Below are positions 29,403-39,499 of a DNA stretch of 64,000 bases, piece by piece. The DNA lies in the NCBI RefSeq assembly GCF_000158475.2, contig NZ_KI392031.1:1549583-1613582 (forward strand). The letters run 5' to 3'. Positions within the stretch are counted from its first letter, which is position 1. Each line of letters starts with the position of its first letter. The notes under the pieces are model-generated. The model had not been told where the DNA came from, did not search any database, and saw nothing but the letters and a program-made list of their open reading frames with translations. The position numbers and the translations under genes are program-made. The DNA comes from Oxalobacter paraformigenes (GTDB lineage: Bacteria; Pseudomonadota; Gammaproteobacteria; Burkholderiales; Burkholderiaceae_D).

Positions 29403-32400
29403 TTGAAGACTATCAGCGAACTTTTCAATTTATTCAGACAAACCCCGTTTTTCTTTCAGAACGGTCAGGGCAGCACAGACAACAGGGCTTTTCTTCTGGA
29501 AGAAGAACCCCTGCGTTCGGAACTGTACAGCATTACCCAGATGGGGCAATACGGGCGGTATCTCGCCCGAACGCATGTGCTGGACGACAAACCTGAAAAA
29601 GACCGTTTGCTCGCCCGGCTGTCCGACAACGAAACCGTAATCCGCAAGGTTTACGATATCCTGGCGTCAGCAGTCCGGACAGAAAGCCGGATTACACCCG
29701 CGGCTGAATGGCTCCTGGACAATTTTTATCTGATTGAAGAACAGATCCAGATCGCAAAAAACCATTTGCCCGAACGTTACAGTACCGAACTGCCGCGTCT
29801 GGCCAATGGACCGATGGCCGGCATGCCGCGGGTTTATGAACTGGCTCTTGAAGTCGTTTCCCACGGTGACGGACACATCGACGCCAACAGCCTCGCCCAT
29901 TTCATTTCCTCTTATCAGGAAGAGTCCGTCCTGACGCTTGGCGAACTCTGGGCCATTCCCATTATGCTGCGTCTGGCGCTTATAGAAAACCTGAGACGCG
30001 TTTCGGCCAGACTGGCCGTATCACGTGCCCATCACGAACTGGCGGAAGCCTGGGTACAGAAATTCATCGACACGGCAGAAAACGATCCCGGCAACCTGAT
30101 CCTGCAGGTCGCCGATCTGGCCCGTTCCCATCCACCCATGGTCAGCGCCTTCGTTGCCGAACTGACCCGTCGCCTGCAAAGCCAGAAAGCCATTCTTGCG
30201 CTCCCCCTTACCTGGATTTCGCAACGACTTTCGGAAACCGGCATGACCATTGAACAACTCGTCATGCTGGAAACACAAAGGCAGGCGGCCGATCAGGTTT
30301 CGATCAGTAACAGCATCGGCAGTATCCGTCTTTTGAGCGCGATGGACTGGCATGAATTTGTCGAATCCCTGAGCGTTGTGGAACAGATACTGCGTACCGA
30401 TCCGACAGCGGTTTATCCGAAAATGGATTTCACTTCGCGCGACCATTACCGCCATGAAATCGAAGAGATCGCCAAGAAATCTCCCCTGACCGAGGCCGAA
30501 ATTGCGCAACACGCCATTGATCTGACAAAACAAGCGTTCGACGATCCGCAGGCGCAAAAACGGACCGGACACGTCGGTTACTATCTGATCGACCGGGGAC
30601 GGCCCGAACTGGAAAAATCGGTTCAAATGAAAAAGACCTGGCTTGAAAAATGGATGGGTTCCCGGATTTGTTCCCCTGTTTTCGCCTATCTGGGCGCTTT
30701 TTCACTTCTCACCCTGCTCCTGTCAGGTCTGATGATTTATGGCGCCGGCATAGGAAGCGTGCCCGTCTGGCTATGGAGTATAACTGTCGTATGCACTTTG
30801 CTCGCTTCAAGCCAGCTCGCTTTGGCGGTCGTCAACTGGTTCAGCGCCTTTCCGAGCCGTTCCGATCCTCTGCCCAAAATGGATTTTTCAAAAGGCATTC
30901 CGGAAGGGCACGAAACGCTGGTGGTCGTGCCGTCCATGCTGATCAATGAAAAACAGGTGGAAGGCCTGTGCGACGCACTTGAGGTGCATTATCTCGCCAA
31001 CCGCGACAAGCGGCTGAAATTTTGCCTCTTGACCGATCTGACCGATGCCCACACGGAAACGACACCTGAAGATTCCGTTCTCCTGGACCGGCTCGCGCAC
31101 CTGATTGATGAACTGAACGGCAAGCACGCTAAAGACGGCGAAGGCCCTTTTCTGGCCCTGTGTCGTCCACGTCGCTGGAATCCCGGCGAAAAGAAATGGA
31201 TCGGCTATGAGCGCAAGCGGGGAAAACTGGAAGAATTGAACCGCTTTTTGAGAGGTCAGGACAATAACGATTTCACTGTCAGAATCGGCAACACCGGCCA
31301 TCTCGAACTTACCCGTTATGTCATTACCCTGGACAGCGACACGCATCTGTTACGGGATTCGGCCAGACTTTTTGTCGGCGCGATGGCCCATCCGCTGAAC
31401 GCGCCCCGATACGATACGGTCAAAGACCGTGTGGTGGAAGGATACGGTATCCTGCAACCGCGTATTACGACCAGTCTTCCAAATGGAAACGCGTCCTGGT
31501 ACGAAAAACTGTACGGCGGAGACGCCGGTATCGACCCCTATACCCGGACTGTTTCGGATGTTTATCAGGATGTTTTCGGAGAGGGGTCTTTTATCGGAAA
31601 AGGCATTTACGATGTCGATGCCGTTTACCGGACCTTAAACGCCAGATTGCCTGAAAACAGCGTTTTAAGCCACGATTTGCTGGAAGGCTGCTATGCCCGC
31701 TCAGGCCTCTTGAGCGACGGCCAGCTTTACGAACAGTATCCTTCCAGTTATCTGGCCGACGTAAAACGTCGCCATCGCTGGATCAGGGGAGACTGGCAAT
31801 TGCTGAAATGGCTGTTTCCTTTCGTTCCTGATGCCAGGGAGCAAAACCGGTCAGGAAAACAGCGCAACCCGCTTTCCCTGCTTTCACGCTGGAAACTTTT
31901 CGACAATTTGCGACGCAGCCTGTTTGCGCCCGCTGCCGTTTTTCTGTTCTTTGTCAGCCTGACTGTTTTCACGCCGGCCTGGACATGGCTTGTCTTTCTG
32001 CTCGCCATTTTCTTTTTGCCGCCACTTCTGGTATCCATGACGGATCTGGTGAAAAAAGGCAGGGACATTTCGATAAAGCAGCATTTGTCGGCCGTTTCCC
32101 ACTCCATATCCCGACACTTTCTGGGAGCCCTGCTTTCCCTCGTCCTGCTTCCGCATGAAGCCTGCTATTCCGCAGACGCCATTCTCCGGACATTGTGGCG
32201 GACTTTCTTTTCCAGACGACATCTGCTCGAATGGGTTCCTTCGGCCATGACCAGCCAGAACGACGGCAGCGTTACCACGTATTTCCGGAACATGTGGTTT
32301 GCGCCTGCCTATGCTATCGCGCTCGCTTTCGGTATGTCTGCCATGCGTCCGGACCTGTTCGTTTTCTCCAGTCCGTTCATTTTCGGCTGGCTCATTTCGC

Positions 32401-35400
32401 CGGTCATCGCCTGGAAAATCAGTCTTCCTTCCATTACGGAAATCACGGAACTGTCGGATAAACAAAAGCTTTTCCTGCGAAAGCTCTCCCGGAAAATATG
32501 GTCTTTTTTCGACGCCTATATCGGCGCGGAAGACAACTGGCTGCCGCCGGACAATATCCAGCAGATGCCGACCTTTTCTTCCATAAACGAAAAACTGCAG
32601 ATTGACGAAACCCTCCCGAAAATACCGGAAATCGTCATTGCGCACCGGACTTCACCCACCAATATCGGTCTGGCGCTTCTTGCCTATCTGGCTGCCTGCG
32701 ACTTCGGCTACATCCCTTCAAACCAGTTGATCGCCCGCCTGAGCAACACGTTCGGTTCGATGGGCAAACTCGAACGATACCGGGGCCACTTCTACAACTG
32801 GTACGATACCAAAACCTTGCACCCCCTGCAAAACCCGATCTATATTTCATCGGTGGACAGCGGCAATCTGGCGGGACATCTCATCACGCTGAAATCGGGT
32901 CTTGCGGAACAGAAAAACCGCCCTGCACTGACGGAAAGACTGGTTGACAGCCTGCGTGACACGTTTGAGTTGCTGAGAGACGAGGGCATCGGCCATTACC
33001 CGGTACAAATAGCAGAGCTCGACAGAAAACTGGCCGACTGGGAAAACCGGGCGCTTACCCTCAAACAACGTCATGTTTTGCTAAACAGTCTGGTGGAATC
33101 ACTGACACGTCTTGTTTCTGTCACATCAAAGGATACCCGGACACAGGCCGGTTTCTGGAGTAATGCCCTGCTAAGCCAATGCAATCAGCAACTGGATGAA
33201 ATGGCCAGCCTGATGCCCTGGGTTCTGTTGCCTGAATGGCGCAACGGGCCTGACCCGGTTCCCCGGCTGAACGACAACATGACCCTGCAGCAGCTTGCGG
33301 AATTGCCCGAACATCTCGCCGCAATGTTTGATACCCCGGAAAAAAAGGATTCCGGAAAAGAAGCCGCCCTGCTCAATGAATTGGCTGCCCGCGTTGCGCT
33401 GGCAGGAAAAGAAGCTCGCAAAAGGCTGGACGCTTATGACGAACTGATCCGGCAGGCAGAAGATTTTTCCCAAATGGATTTCACCTTTCTCTATAACAAA
33501 TCGACGCACCTGCTTTCCATCGGCTACAACATCACCGACCGCAGAATCGACAACAGTTATTACGACCTGCTCGCTTCCGAAGCCAGACTGACCAGCTTTG
33601 TCGCCATTGCACTGGGACAGATTCCACAGGAAAACTGGTTTGCGCTAGGACGCATGATGACGGTTATCGGCGGCGATCCGATACTGCTTTCGTGGAGCGG
33701 CTCCATGTTCGAATATCTGATGCCGCACCTTGTCATGCCCAGTTTCGAAAACACGCTCCTGGATCAAACCCACAAGGCCGCTGTCTGGAGACAACGGGAT
33801 TACGGCAAACAGCGCGGCGTACCCTGGGGGATTTCCGAATCGGCTTACTACGCCTTCGATGCAAGGCTCAACTATCAGTACCGGGCCTTCGGTGTACCGG
33901 GGCTCGGTCTGAAACGGGGCCTTGCAGACGATCTGGTTATTGCGCCTTACGCCACCATGCTGGCCGTCATGGTAGAACCGGAAATGTCTTGCGCCAATCT
34001 GATGGAACTGGAGGAAAAAGGGTTTTGCGGCCGCTACGGGCTTTTCGAAGCCATCGATTACACCCAGTCCCGCCTGACACGCGGGCAGAACTATGCCATC
34101 GTCCAGTCGTATATGGCCCATCATCAGGGCATGAGCTTTCTGGCGCTGGAATCCTGTTTGCTTGACCAGCCGATGCAGAAACGTTTCGAAGCGGATCCCT
34201 GGTTCCAGGCAACACTGCCCCTGCTTCACGAAAAGATTCCGAAAACCATCGCCTATTTTGAACGGACGCCCAATCTGTCAAAAACCCAGATGGCGTCCAT
34301 CCCGGCGGAAATGCCGACCCGTGTTTACACCACACCGGACACACGAATTCCCGAAATCCAGCTTTTGTCCAACGGTTCCTATCATGTGATGGTCACCAAT
34401 GCCGGCGCCGGTTACAGCCGCTGGAAAGACTATGCCGTCACCCGCTGGAAACCCGATACCACCCGCGACAACTGGGGCACGTTTTTTTACCTGCGCGATC
34501 TGGAAGACGGCCATTTCTGGTCAACTACCTATCAACCGGTCAGACAGCCGCTTGGCAAATATGAAACCGTTTTTTCAGAAGGCCGTGCCGAATACAAGTC
34601 AGCCCATGACGGAATCGAAACGCAATGCGAAGTCGTCGTCTCGCCGGAAGACGATATCGAGTTGCGCCGTCACAAAATCGTCAACCGTTCCGGCAAGGCG
34701 CGTACCGTCGAACTGACCAGTTATTCGGAAACGGTCATTGCCGCCCCGATTGCCGACCTGTCCCATCCGGCTTTCTCGAAACTGTTTGTCCAGACGGAAA
34801 TTGTTCCGGAATTCCACGCAATTCTCAGCACCAGACGCCCCCGTTTCGTCGAGGAAAAACCGCCTTACGCATTCAGCATGATAGTCGTCCACGACCGTGA
34901 AAATCCGGACATGTCTTACGAAACCGACCGTCTGAAATTCCTGGGCCGCATGAACACGCCCAATGCACCGCTCGCCCTGACAGGCAAAGCCCCGCTTTCA
35001 GGCAGTCAGGGATCGGTACTGGATCCGGTTTCGGCCATCCGTTGCCGGTTTGTTTTACAACCCGAGGAAACCATCGTTATCGATTACGTCGCCGGTATGA
35101 CGCACGACAGGGAACAATGCCTTCGACTGATGGACAAGTACGACGACAAATATCTGGCTGACCGGGTCTTCGAAATGGCCTGGACGCATAGTCAGGCATT
35201 CCTGCACCAGCTAAATGCCGATGAGTCCGATTCCCAGCTCTACGCCCGGCTGGCCGGTTCGATTCTTTATCCGAATCCGGCTTACCGGGCCGAAAGCGCC
35301 GTACTCTCCAAAAACAACCGCGGCCAGTCCGGCCTGTGGAGTTACGCGATTTCAGGCGATCTGCCTATCGTCCTGATCCAGATCCACGCGCAGGAAAATC

Positions 35401-38210
35401 TCGATATCGTCCGGCAAATGATACAGGCCCACGCTTACTGGCATATGAAGGGCCTGAAAGTCGATCTGGTTATCTGGAACGAGGATTTCGCCGGATACCG
35501 GCAGGTCTTGCAGGAACAGATCATGGGCCTGATTTCGTCCACCCATCTGGCCAACGAACAGAACGAGCCCGGCGGCATTTTCGTCCGGCTGGCGGAACAG
35601 ATTTCACCCGAAGACCGCATTCTGATTTCGTCTGTCGCACGCATCATCATTTCCGATATGAACGGCCCGCTGGCGCTCCAGATCAAACGCAGCGAAAGAA
35701 AAGAACGGCGCAAATTACTGCCCTTGCATACAACGCGGCCCTACGTGCCATCCGCCACTTCAAAACTCACCTTCAGCAACCGGCTCCTGAACAATGGACT
35801 GGGCGGCTATTCGGACAACGGAAAAGAATACATTATCCATCTTTCCGAAAACGCCTCAACACCCGCTCCCTGGGTCAATGTCCTGGCCAATGCCACTTTC
35901 GGCACCATCGTCAGTGAAAGCGGCCAGTCTTATACCTGGGATATCAACGCCCATGAATTCCGCCTCACCCCGTGGGAAAACGATCCCGTTTCCGACATGA
36001 GCGGCGAAGCGTTTTATCTGCGCGATGAAGAAACCGGGCATTACTGGTCGCCGACGCCGCTACCCTGCCGCGGAAGCGGCGAATATCTCTGCCGTCACGG
36101 TTTCGGCTACAGCGTTTTTGAACACATTGAAGACGGCATTCATTCCGAACTGTGGATTTACGTCGCGCTCGACAATAATATCAAGTACTCCGTTTTAAAA
36201 GTCAAAAACCATTCGGGAGCAACCCGTTCCCTGTCGGCAACGGGCTACGTCGAATGGGTGATGGGCGAACTGCGGGAAAAAACCCAGATGAGCGTGGTAA
36301 CCGAAATCGATCCGATCAGTGGCGCGATCTTTGCGCGCAACCCGTACAATACGGAATTTGCCGACCGGATCGCTTTCTTTACAGTCAACACCCCCAATCG
36401 CACTGTCACAGGCAACCGGACGGAATTCATCGGGCGCAACAATTCGCTGAAAAATCCGGCAGCGATGAGCCGTACCCATTTGTCCAACCGGGTCGGAGCG
36501 GGTTACGATCCGTGCGGCGCCATCCATGTGCCTTTCACACTGGCAAGCGGTCAGGAAAAAGAAATCCAGTTCATGCTGGGGACGGCAGGCCGAAGAAGTG
36601 CCGACGCCAGCCAGTACATCCACCGCTACCGGAGCGCCGAAGCCTCCGAGCTGGCCCTGCATCAGGTACGTCGCTACTGGGAACAGACGCTGTCTGCGGT
36701 TCGGGTTCATACGCCGGAAACATCGCTCAATATGCTGGCGAACGGGTGGCTGATGTACCAGACGATTGCCTGCCGCCTGTGGGCACGAAGCGGTTTTTAC
36801 CAATCCGGCGGCGCTTTCGGTTTCCGCGACCAGTTGCAGGATGCCATGGCCGTCGTCCACACCGAACCGTCCCTTCTCAGAAATCAGATCCTCCTTTGCT
36901 GCGAGCATCAGTTTGTCGAAGGCGATGTCCAGCACTGGTGGCATCCACCCGGCAATCGCGGCGTCCGGACCCGCTGTTCGGACGATTATCTGTGGCTGCC
37001 GCTCGCCGTTTGCCGTTATGTGACGACGACGGGAGATACCGGCATTCTCGACGAAACGCGCTATTTCATTGAAGGGCGTCCCGTTCCGGAAGGAGAAGAA
37101 TCCTATTACGATCTTCCGCAGCGCTCCCCGGAAATCGGAACCGTTTATGAACACTGTGTCCGTTCCATCCGGCATGGTCTCCGCTTCGGCAGCCACGGCC
37201 TGCCGCTGATGGGATCGGGCGACTGGAACGACGGTATGGACAAGGTCGGGATCGGCGGCAAAGGCGAAAGTGTCTGGCTCGCCTTCTTCCTCTATACCGT
37301 CCTGAATGAATTTGCGCTTATCGCAGAGCGGCGCGACGACACGGCGATTGTGGAAAACTGCCGCCAGCAGGCCAAAGCCCTGCAATTGCATATCGAAAAC
37401 AACGCCTGGGACGGCGAATGGTACCGCCGCGCCTATTTTGACGACGGCACGCCTTTGGGTTCGCGCATCAACGAGGAATGTACAACCGATTCCATTTCGC
37501 AAAGCTGGTCTGTTCTTTCAGGCGCCGGAGAAAAAGAACGGACGGTACAGGCCATGCGTGCCCTGAATGAACGACTGGTGAGAAGGGATCAGAAACTTAT
37601 TCAGCTTCTGGATCCGCCTTTCGACAAATCCGATCTGAATCCCGGATACATCAAGGGGTACGTGCCAGGTGTCCGGGAAAACGGCGGCCAGTACACCCAC
37701 GCCGCCATCTGGGCCGCGATGGCTTTTGCCAAAATGGGGAATGCCGATCTGGCCTGGGAACTGTTCAGGCTGATCAATCCGGTCAATCACAGCCTGACGC
37801 CGGCAGAAACGGAGCTGTACAAGGTCGAACCTTACGTCGTTACGGCAGACGTTTATGCCGTATCGCCACATACGGGACGCGGGGGATGGTCATGGTACAC
37901 CGGTTCGTCCGGCTGGATGTACCGCCTGATACTCGAATCGCTGCTGGGTATCCGGCTGGAAAACGGCCGTCTCGCTTTCGCTCCCTGCCTGCCTTCAGAC
38001 TGGACATCGGTCGATATTCTTTACCGGTACAAGGAAACGCCCTACCACATCATTATCGAACAGCAGCCGGGCAAAACGGAAACCGAAGTGCTGCTGGACA
38101 ATGCCGTTCAGCCCGGCGTCTGGATACCGCTTGAAGACGACCGCAAGGAACACCGGGTTCATGTCAAAACCGGCACGGCAAAAGACGCGGCAAAACCCTT
38201 GCCGGAATGA
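29403..38210 (+). CDS. ndvB: Cyclic beta-1,2-glucan synthase-like protein (NdvB/ChvB/Cgs type)
   Basis: A giant 2935-residue protein close in size to rhizobial and Brucella cyclic glucan synthases. Membrane helices lie at about 425-485, 840-880, 902-925 and 969-1005. The GT84 part has a DxD in TLDSDTHLL near 642 and RRHRWIRGDWQ near 788. A glycoamylase-like domain follows (SGSMFEYLMPH near 1431, PWGISESAYYAF near 1474). The C-terminal GH94 phosphorylase-like part has GGAFGFRDQLQDAM near 2472 and the catalytic GSGDWNDGMD near 2605; it sets ring size in the known enzymes. The start is TTG with AGAGG nine bases upstream. Product would be periplasmic cyclic glucan; no NdvA exporter gene is nearby. 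Confidence 0.88.
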   Translation: MKTISELFNLFRQTPFFFQNGQGSTDNRAFLLEEEPLRSELYSITQMGQYGRYLARTHVLDDKPEKDRLLARLSDNETVIRKVYDILASAVRTESRITPAAEWLLDNFYLIEEQIQIAKNHLPERYSTELPRLANGPMAGMPRVYELALEVVSHGDGHIDANSLAHFISSYQEESVLTLGELWAIPIMLRLALIENLRRVSARLAVSRAHHELAEAWVQKFIDTAENDPGNLILQVADLARSHPPMVSAFVAELTRRLQSQKAILALPLTWISQRLSETGMTIEQLVMLETQRQAADQVSISNSIGSIRLLSAMDWHEFVESLSVVEQILRTDPTAVYPKMDFTSRDHYRHEIEEIAKKSPLTEAEIAQHAIDLTKQAFDDPQAQKRTGHVGYYLIDRGRPELEKSVQMKKTWLEKWMGSRICSPVFAYLGAFSLLTLLLSGLMIYGAGIGSVPVWLWSITVVCTLLASSQLALAVVNWFSAFPSRSDPLPKMDFSKGIPEGHETLVVVPSMLINEKQVEGLCDALEVHYLANRDKRLKFCLLTDLTDAHTETTPEDSVLLDRLAHLIDELNGKHAKDGEGPFLALCRPRRWNPGEKKWIGYERKRGKLEELNRFLRGQDNNDFTVRIGNTGHLELTRYVITLDSDTHLLRDSARLFVGAMAHPLNAPRYDTVKDRVVEGYGILQPRITTSLPNGNASWYEKLYGGDAGIDPYTRTVSDVYQDVFGEGSFIGKGIYDVDAVYRTLNARLPENSVLSHDLLEGCYARSGLLSDGQLYEQYPSSYLADVKRRHRWIRGDWQLLKWLFPFVPDAREQNRSGKQRNPLSLLSRWKLFDNLRRSLFAPAAVFLFFVSLTVFTPAWTWLVFLLAIFFLPPLLVSMTDLVKKGRDISIKQHLSAVSHSISRHFLGALLSLVLLPHEACYSADAILRTLWRTFFSRRHLLEWVPSAMTSQNDGSVTTYFRNMWFAPAYAIALAFGMSAMRPDLFVFSSPFIFGWLISPVIAWKISLPSITEITELSDKQKLFLRKLSRKIWSFFDAYIGAEDNWLPPDNIQQMPTFSSINEKLQIDETLPKIPEIVIAHRTSPTNIGLALLAYLAACDFGYIPSNQLIARLSNTFGSMGKLERYRGHFYNWYDTKTLHPLQNPIYISSVDSGNLAGHLITLKSGLAEQKNRPALTERLVDSLRDTFELLRDEGIGHYPVQIAELDRKLADWENRALTLKQRHVLLNSLVESLTRLVSVTSKDTRTQAGFWSNALLSQCNQQLDEMASLMPWVLLPEWRNGPDPVPRLNDNMTLQQLAELPEHLAAMFDTPEKKDSGKEAALLNELAARVALAGKEARKRLDAYDELIRQAEDFSQMDFTFLYNKSTHLLSIGYNITDRRIDNSYYDLLASEARLTSFVAIALGQIPQENWFALGRMMTVIGGDPILLSWSGSMFEYLMPHLVMPSFENTLLDQTHKAAVWRQRDYGKQRGVPWGISESAYYAFDARLNYQYRAFGVPGLGLKRGLADDLVIAPYATMLAVMVEPEMSCANLMELEEKGFCGRYGLFEAIDYTQSRLTRGQNYAIVQSYMAHHQGMSFLALESCLLDQPMQKRFEADPWFQATLPLLHEKIPKTIAYFERTPNLSKTQMASIPAEMPTRVYTTPDTRIPEIQLLSNGSYHVMVTNAGAGYSRWKDYAVTRWKPDTTRDNWGTFFYLRDLEDGHFWSTTYQPVRQPLGKYETVFSEGRAEYKSAHDGIETQCEVVVSPEDDIELRRHKIVNRSGKARTVELTSYSETVIAAPIADLSHPAFSKLFVQTEIVPEFHAILSTRRPRFVEEKPPYAFSMIVVHDRENPDMSYETDRLKFLGRMNTPNAPLALTGKAPLSGSQGSVLDPVSAIRCRFVLQPEETIVIDYVAGMTHDREQCLRLMDKYDDKYLADRVFEMAWTHSQAFLHQLNADESDSQLYARLAGSILYPNPAYRAESAVLSKNNRGQSGLWSYAISGDLPIVLIQIHAQENLDIVRQMIQAHAYWHMKGLKVDLVIWNEDFAGYRQVLQEQIMGLISSTHLANEQNEPGGIFVRLAEQISPEDRILISSVARIIISDMNGPLALQIKRSERKERRKLLPLHTTRPYVPSATSKLTFSNRLLNNGLGGYSDNGKEYIIHLSENASTPAPWVNVLANATFGTIVSESGQSYTWDINAHEFRLTPWENDPVSDMSGEAFYLRDEETGHYWSPTPLPCRGSGEYLCRHGFGYSVFEHIEDGIHSELWIYVALDNNIKYSVLKVKNHSGATRSLSATGYVEWVMGELREKTQMSVVTEIDPISGAIFARNPYNTEFADRIAFFTVNTPNRTVTGNRTEFIGRNNSLKNPAAMSRTHLSNRVGAGYDPCGAIHVPFTLASGQEKEIQFMLGTAGRRSADASQYIHRYRSAEASELALHQVRRYWEQTLSAVRVHTPETSLNMLANGWLMYQTIACRLWARSGFYQSGGAFGFRDQLQDAMAVVHTEPSLLRNQILLCCEHQFVEGDVQHWWHPPGNRGVRTRCSDDYLWLPLAVCRYVTTTGDTGILDETRYFIEGRPVPEGEESYYDLPQRSPEIGTVYEHCVRSIRHGLRFGSHGLPLMGSGDWNDGMDKVGIGGKGESVWLAFFLYTVLNEFALIAERRDDTAIVENCRQQAKALQLHIENNAWDGEWYRRAYFDDGTPLGSRINEECTTDSISQSWSVLSGAGEKERTVQAMRALNERLVRRDQKLIQLLDPPFDKSDLNPGYIKGYVPGVRENGGQYTHAAIWAAMAFAKMGNADLAWELFRLINPVNHSLTPAETELYKVEPYVVTADVYAVSPHTGRGGWSWYTGSSGWMYRLILESLLGIRLENGRLAFAPCLPSDWTSVDILYRYKETPYHIIIEQQPGKTETEVLLDNAVQPGVWIPLEDDRKEHRVHVKTGTAKDAAKPLPE

Positions 38211-38223
38211 GACGCCAAAAAAT

Positions 38224-38270
38224 CCGGAACCTGTTTTTTCAGCCGTTGTGAAAAAGCAGGCTCCGGTTTA
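38224..38270 (+). terminator. Long hairpin after the glucan synthase gene
   Basis: Arms of about 18 bases (CCGGAACCTGTTTTTTCA and its near-complement TGAAAAAGCAGGCTCCGG) with one mismatch and one G-U pair enclose a short loop, followed by TTTA. It lies 14 bases past the stop. It is terminator-like but the T run is short. Confidence 0.55.
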
Positions 38271-38311
38271 TCTGTCCTTCCGGTATTTCCCGACGACAAT
38301 TTTTTCGGTAA

Positions 38312-38324
38312 ATACATTCTGTAT
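38312..38324. repeat. Palindrome overlapping the yeiH-like promoter
   Basis: ATACA-ttc-TGTAT is a perfect 5-bp palindrome that ends on the TG of the extended -10 element. The position suits an operator, but no regulator gene is adjacent. Confidence 0.35.
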
Positions 38325-38332
38325 GGTATAAA
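38324..38332 (+). promoter_or_regulatory. Extended -10 promoter of the YeiH-family gene
   Basis: TGGTATAAA is an extended -10 (TGnTATAAT) about 70 bases before the gene. The -35 region is poor, as is usual for extended -10 promoters. Confidence 0.5.
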
Positions 38333-38401
38333 CATGAATCATTATCAATCCATGCATGGCCTTCCTTCCCGTGCGGCAAAACAGCAAAGCGTTTCTTATC
38401 C

Positions 38402-39349
38402 ATGGACGAACCGGTAACAAGCAAATCCGTAACGGCAATTCATAAAATTGTATTTTTTATTCTTTTGCTGGTTTGCCTTACTCCTTATATTTCGATTCCG
38501 CTTGCTCTTTTCATGGGACTGGCCTTTGCCATTCTTTTCCGCAATCCCTTTCCCGAGATCAGCAAAAAAACATCCAAGTACCTGTTGCAGGTTTCGGTTG
38601 TCGGCCTCGGTTTCGGCATGAACCTGTTTGAAGCGCTGAAAGCCGGAAAAGACGGCATCATTTTCACGATCGCATCGGTATTCGGCGTTTTGCTGCTGGG
38701 TGTCTTGCTGGGCAAAGTCTTCAAACTCGAAAAAACCATCGCCTACCTGATTTCGGCTGGGACAGCCATTTGCGGCGGAAGCGCCATTGCCGCCGTTGCC
38801 CCGATCGTCAAGGCAAAGGATACGGAAATCTCGGTTTCCATCGGAACGGTTTTCATTCTGAACGCCATCGCCCTGTTCATTTTTCCGATACTGGGACACT
38901 ATTTCAACCTGTCGCAAGACCAGTTCGGCACATGGGCGGCCATTGCCATCCATGACGTGTCCTCGGTCGTGGGGGCCAGTGCCGCCTACGGTGAAGAAGC
39001 GCTGAAAATCGCCACGACCGTCAAACTGACCCGTGCATTGTGGATTATTCCTGTTGCCATCGTGACCTCGTTTTTCTTCAAACAGAAATCCGACAAAATT
39101 TACAAACCCTGGTTCATCCTGTTCTTTACGCTGGCCATGCTGGCCAACACCTTCCTTCCCATTCCGGAAATCATTACTACCAACATCCTCTGGCTTGCCA
39201 AAAAAGGGTTTGCCATCACCCTGTTCCTGATCGGCACCGATCTTTCCCTGAAAGTCATCCGGACGGTAGGTGTCAAATCCATCCTTTTCGGCGTGTTATT
39301 ATGGGCATTCATCAGCGTCCTGAGCTTTATCGTCATTACTGTTTTATAA
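38402..39349 (+). CDS. YeiH-family putative sulfate exporter
   Basis: A 315-residue membrane protein of the UPF0324/YeiH (Cons_hypoth698) family with about ten transmembrane helices. The family blocks SAGTAICGGSAIAAVAP (residues about 119-135) and the IAIHDVSSVVGASAAYG motif (about 180-196) are clear. Members have been linked to sulfite/sulfate or sulfonate-derived anion export and often sit beside a LysR regulator; none is present here. It appears monocistronic with an extended -10 promoter. The actual substrate is not known from sequence. Confidence 0.85.
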   Translation: MDEPVTSKSVTAIHKIVFFILLLVCLTPYISIPLALFMGLAFAILFRNPFPEISKKTSKYLLQVSVVGLGFGMNLFEALKAGKDGIIFTIASVFGVLLLGVLLGKVFKLEKTIAYLISAGTAICGGSAIAAVAPIVKAKDTEISVSIGTVFILNAIALFIFPILGHYFNLSQDQFGTWAAIAIHDVSSVVGASAAYGEEALKIATTVKLTRALWIIPVAIVTSFFFKQKSDKIYKPWFILFFTLAMLANTFLPIPEIITTNILWLAKKGFAITLFLIGTDLSLKVIRTVGVKSILFGVLLWAFISVLSFIVITVL

Positions 39350-39431
39350 ATCAGCCAGCAAACTATGGAAATAACCTGTCAAGTTTCAGGTCAGTTCAGC
39401 ATGGCGCGGAATAAACAGACAGCTTGTCGGG

Positions 39432-39461
39432 TTGCGAGAAGAAATCTCACACACTTAAAAT
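39432..39461 (+). promoter_or_regulatory. Promoter of xth
   Basis: TTGCGA (-35) and TAAAAT (-10) are separated by 18 bases, ending 38 bases before the xth ATG. The following 30 bases are very A/T-rich. Confidence 0.5.
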
Positions 39462-39499
39462 AACATAAGTTACTGATATTAAAAATAAAATAATTCATC

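Noticed and set aside
29063..29596. A 177-codon frame crossing the start of the glucan synthase
   Set aside because: It overlaps the first 190 bases of a conserved gene in another frame, its composition is unlike neighbours, and there is no plausible ribosome site.
36195..37502. A 435-codon open frame opposite the glucan synthase
   Set aside because: It covers the GH94 part in antisense and has no recognisable domain.
38333..38352. A Fur-box-like half-site before the YeiH gene
   Set aside because: Only one half (AATCATTATC) matches; the other half does not, so the full 19-base match is poor.
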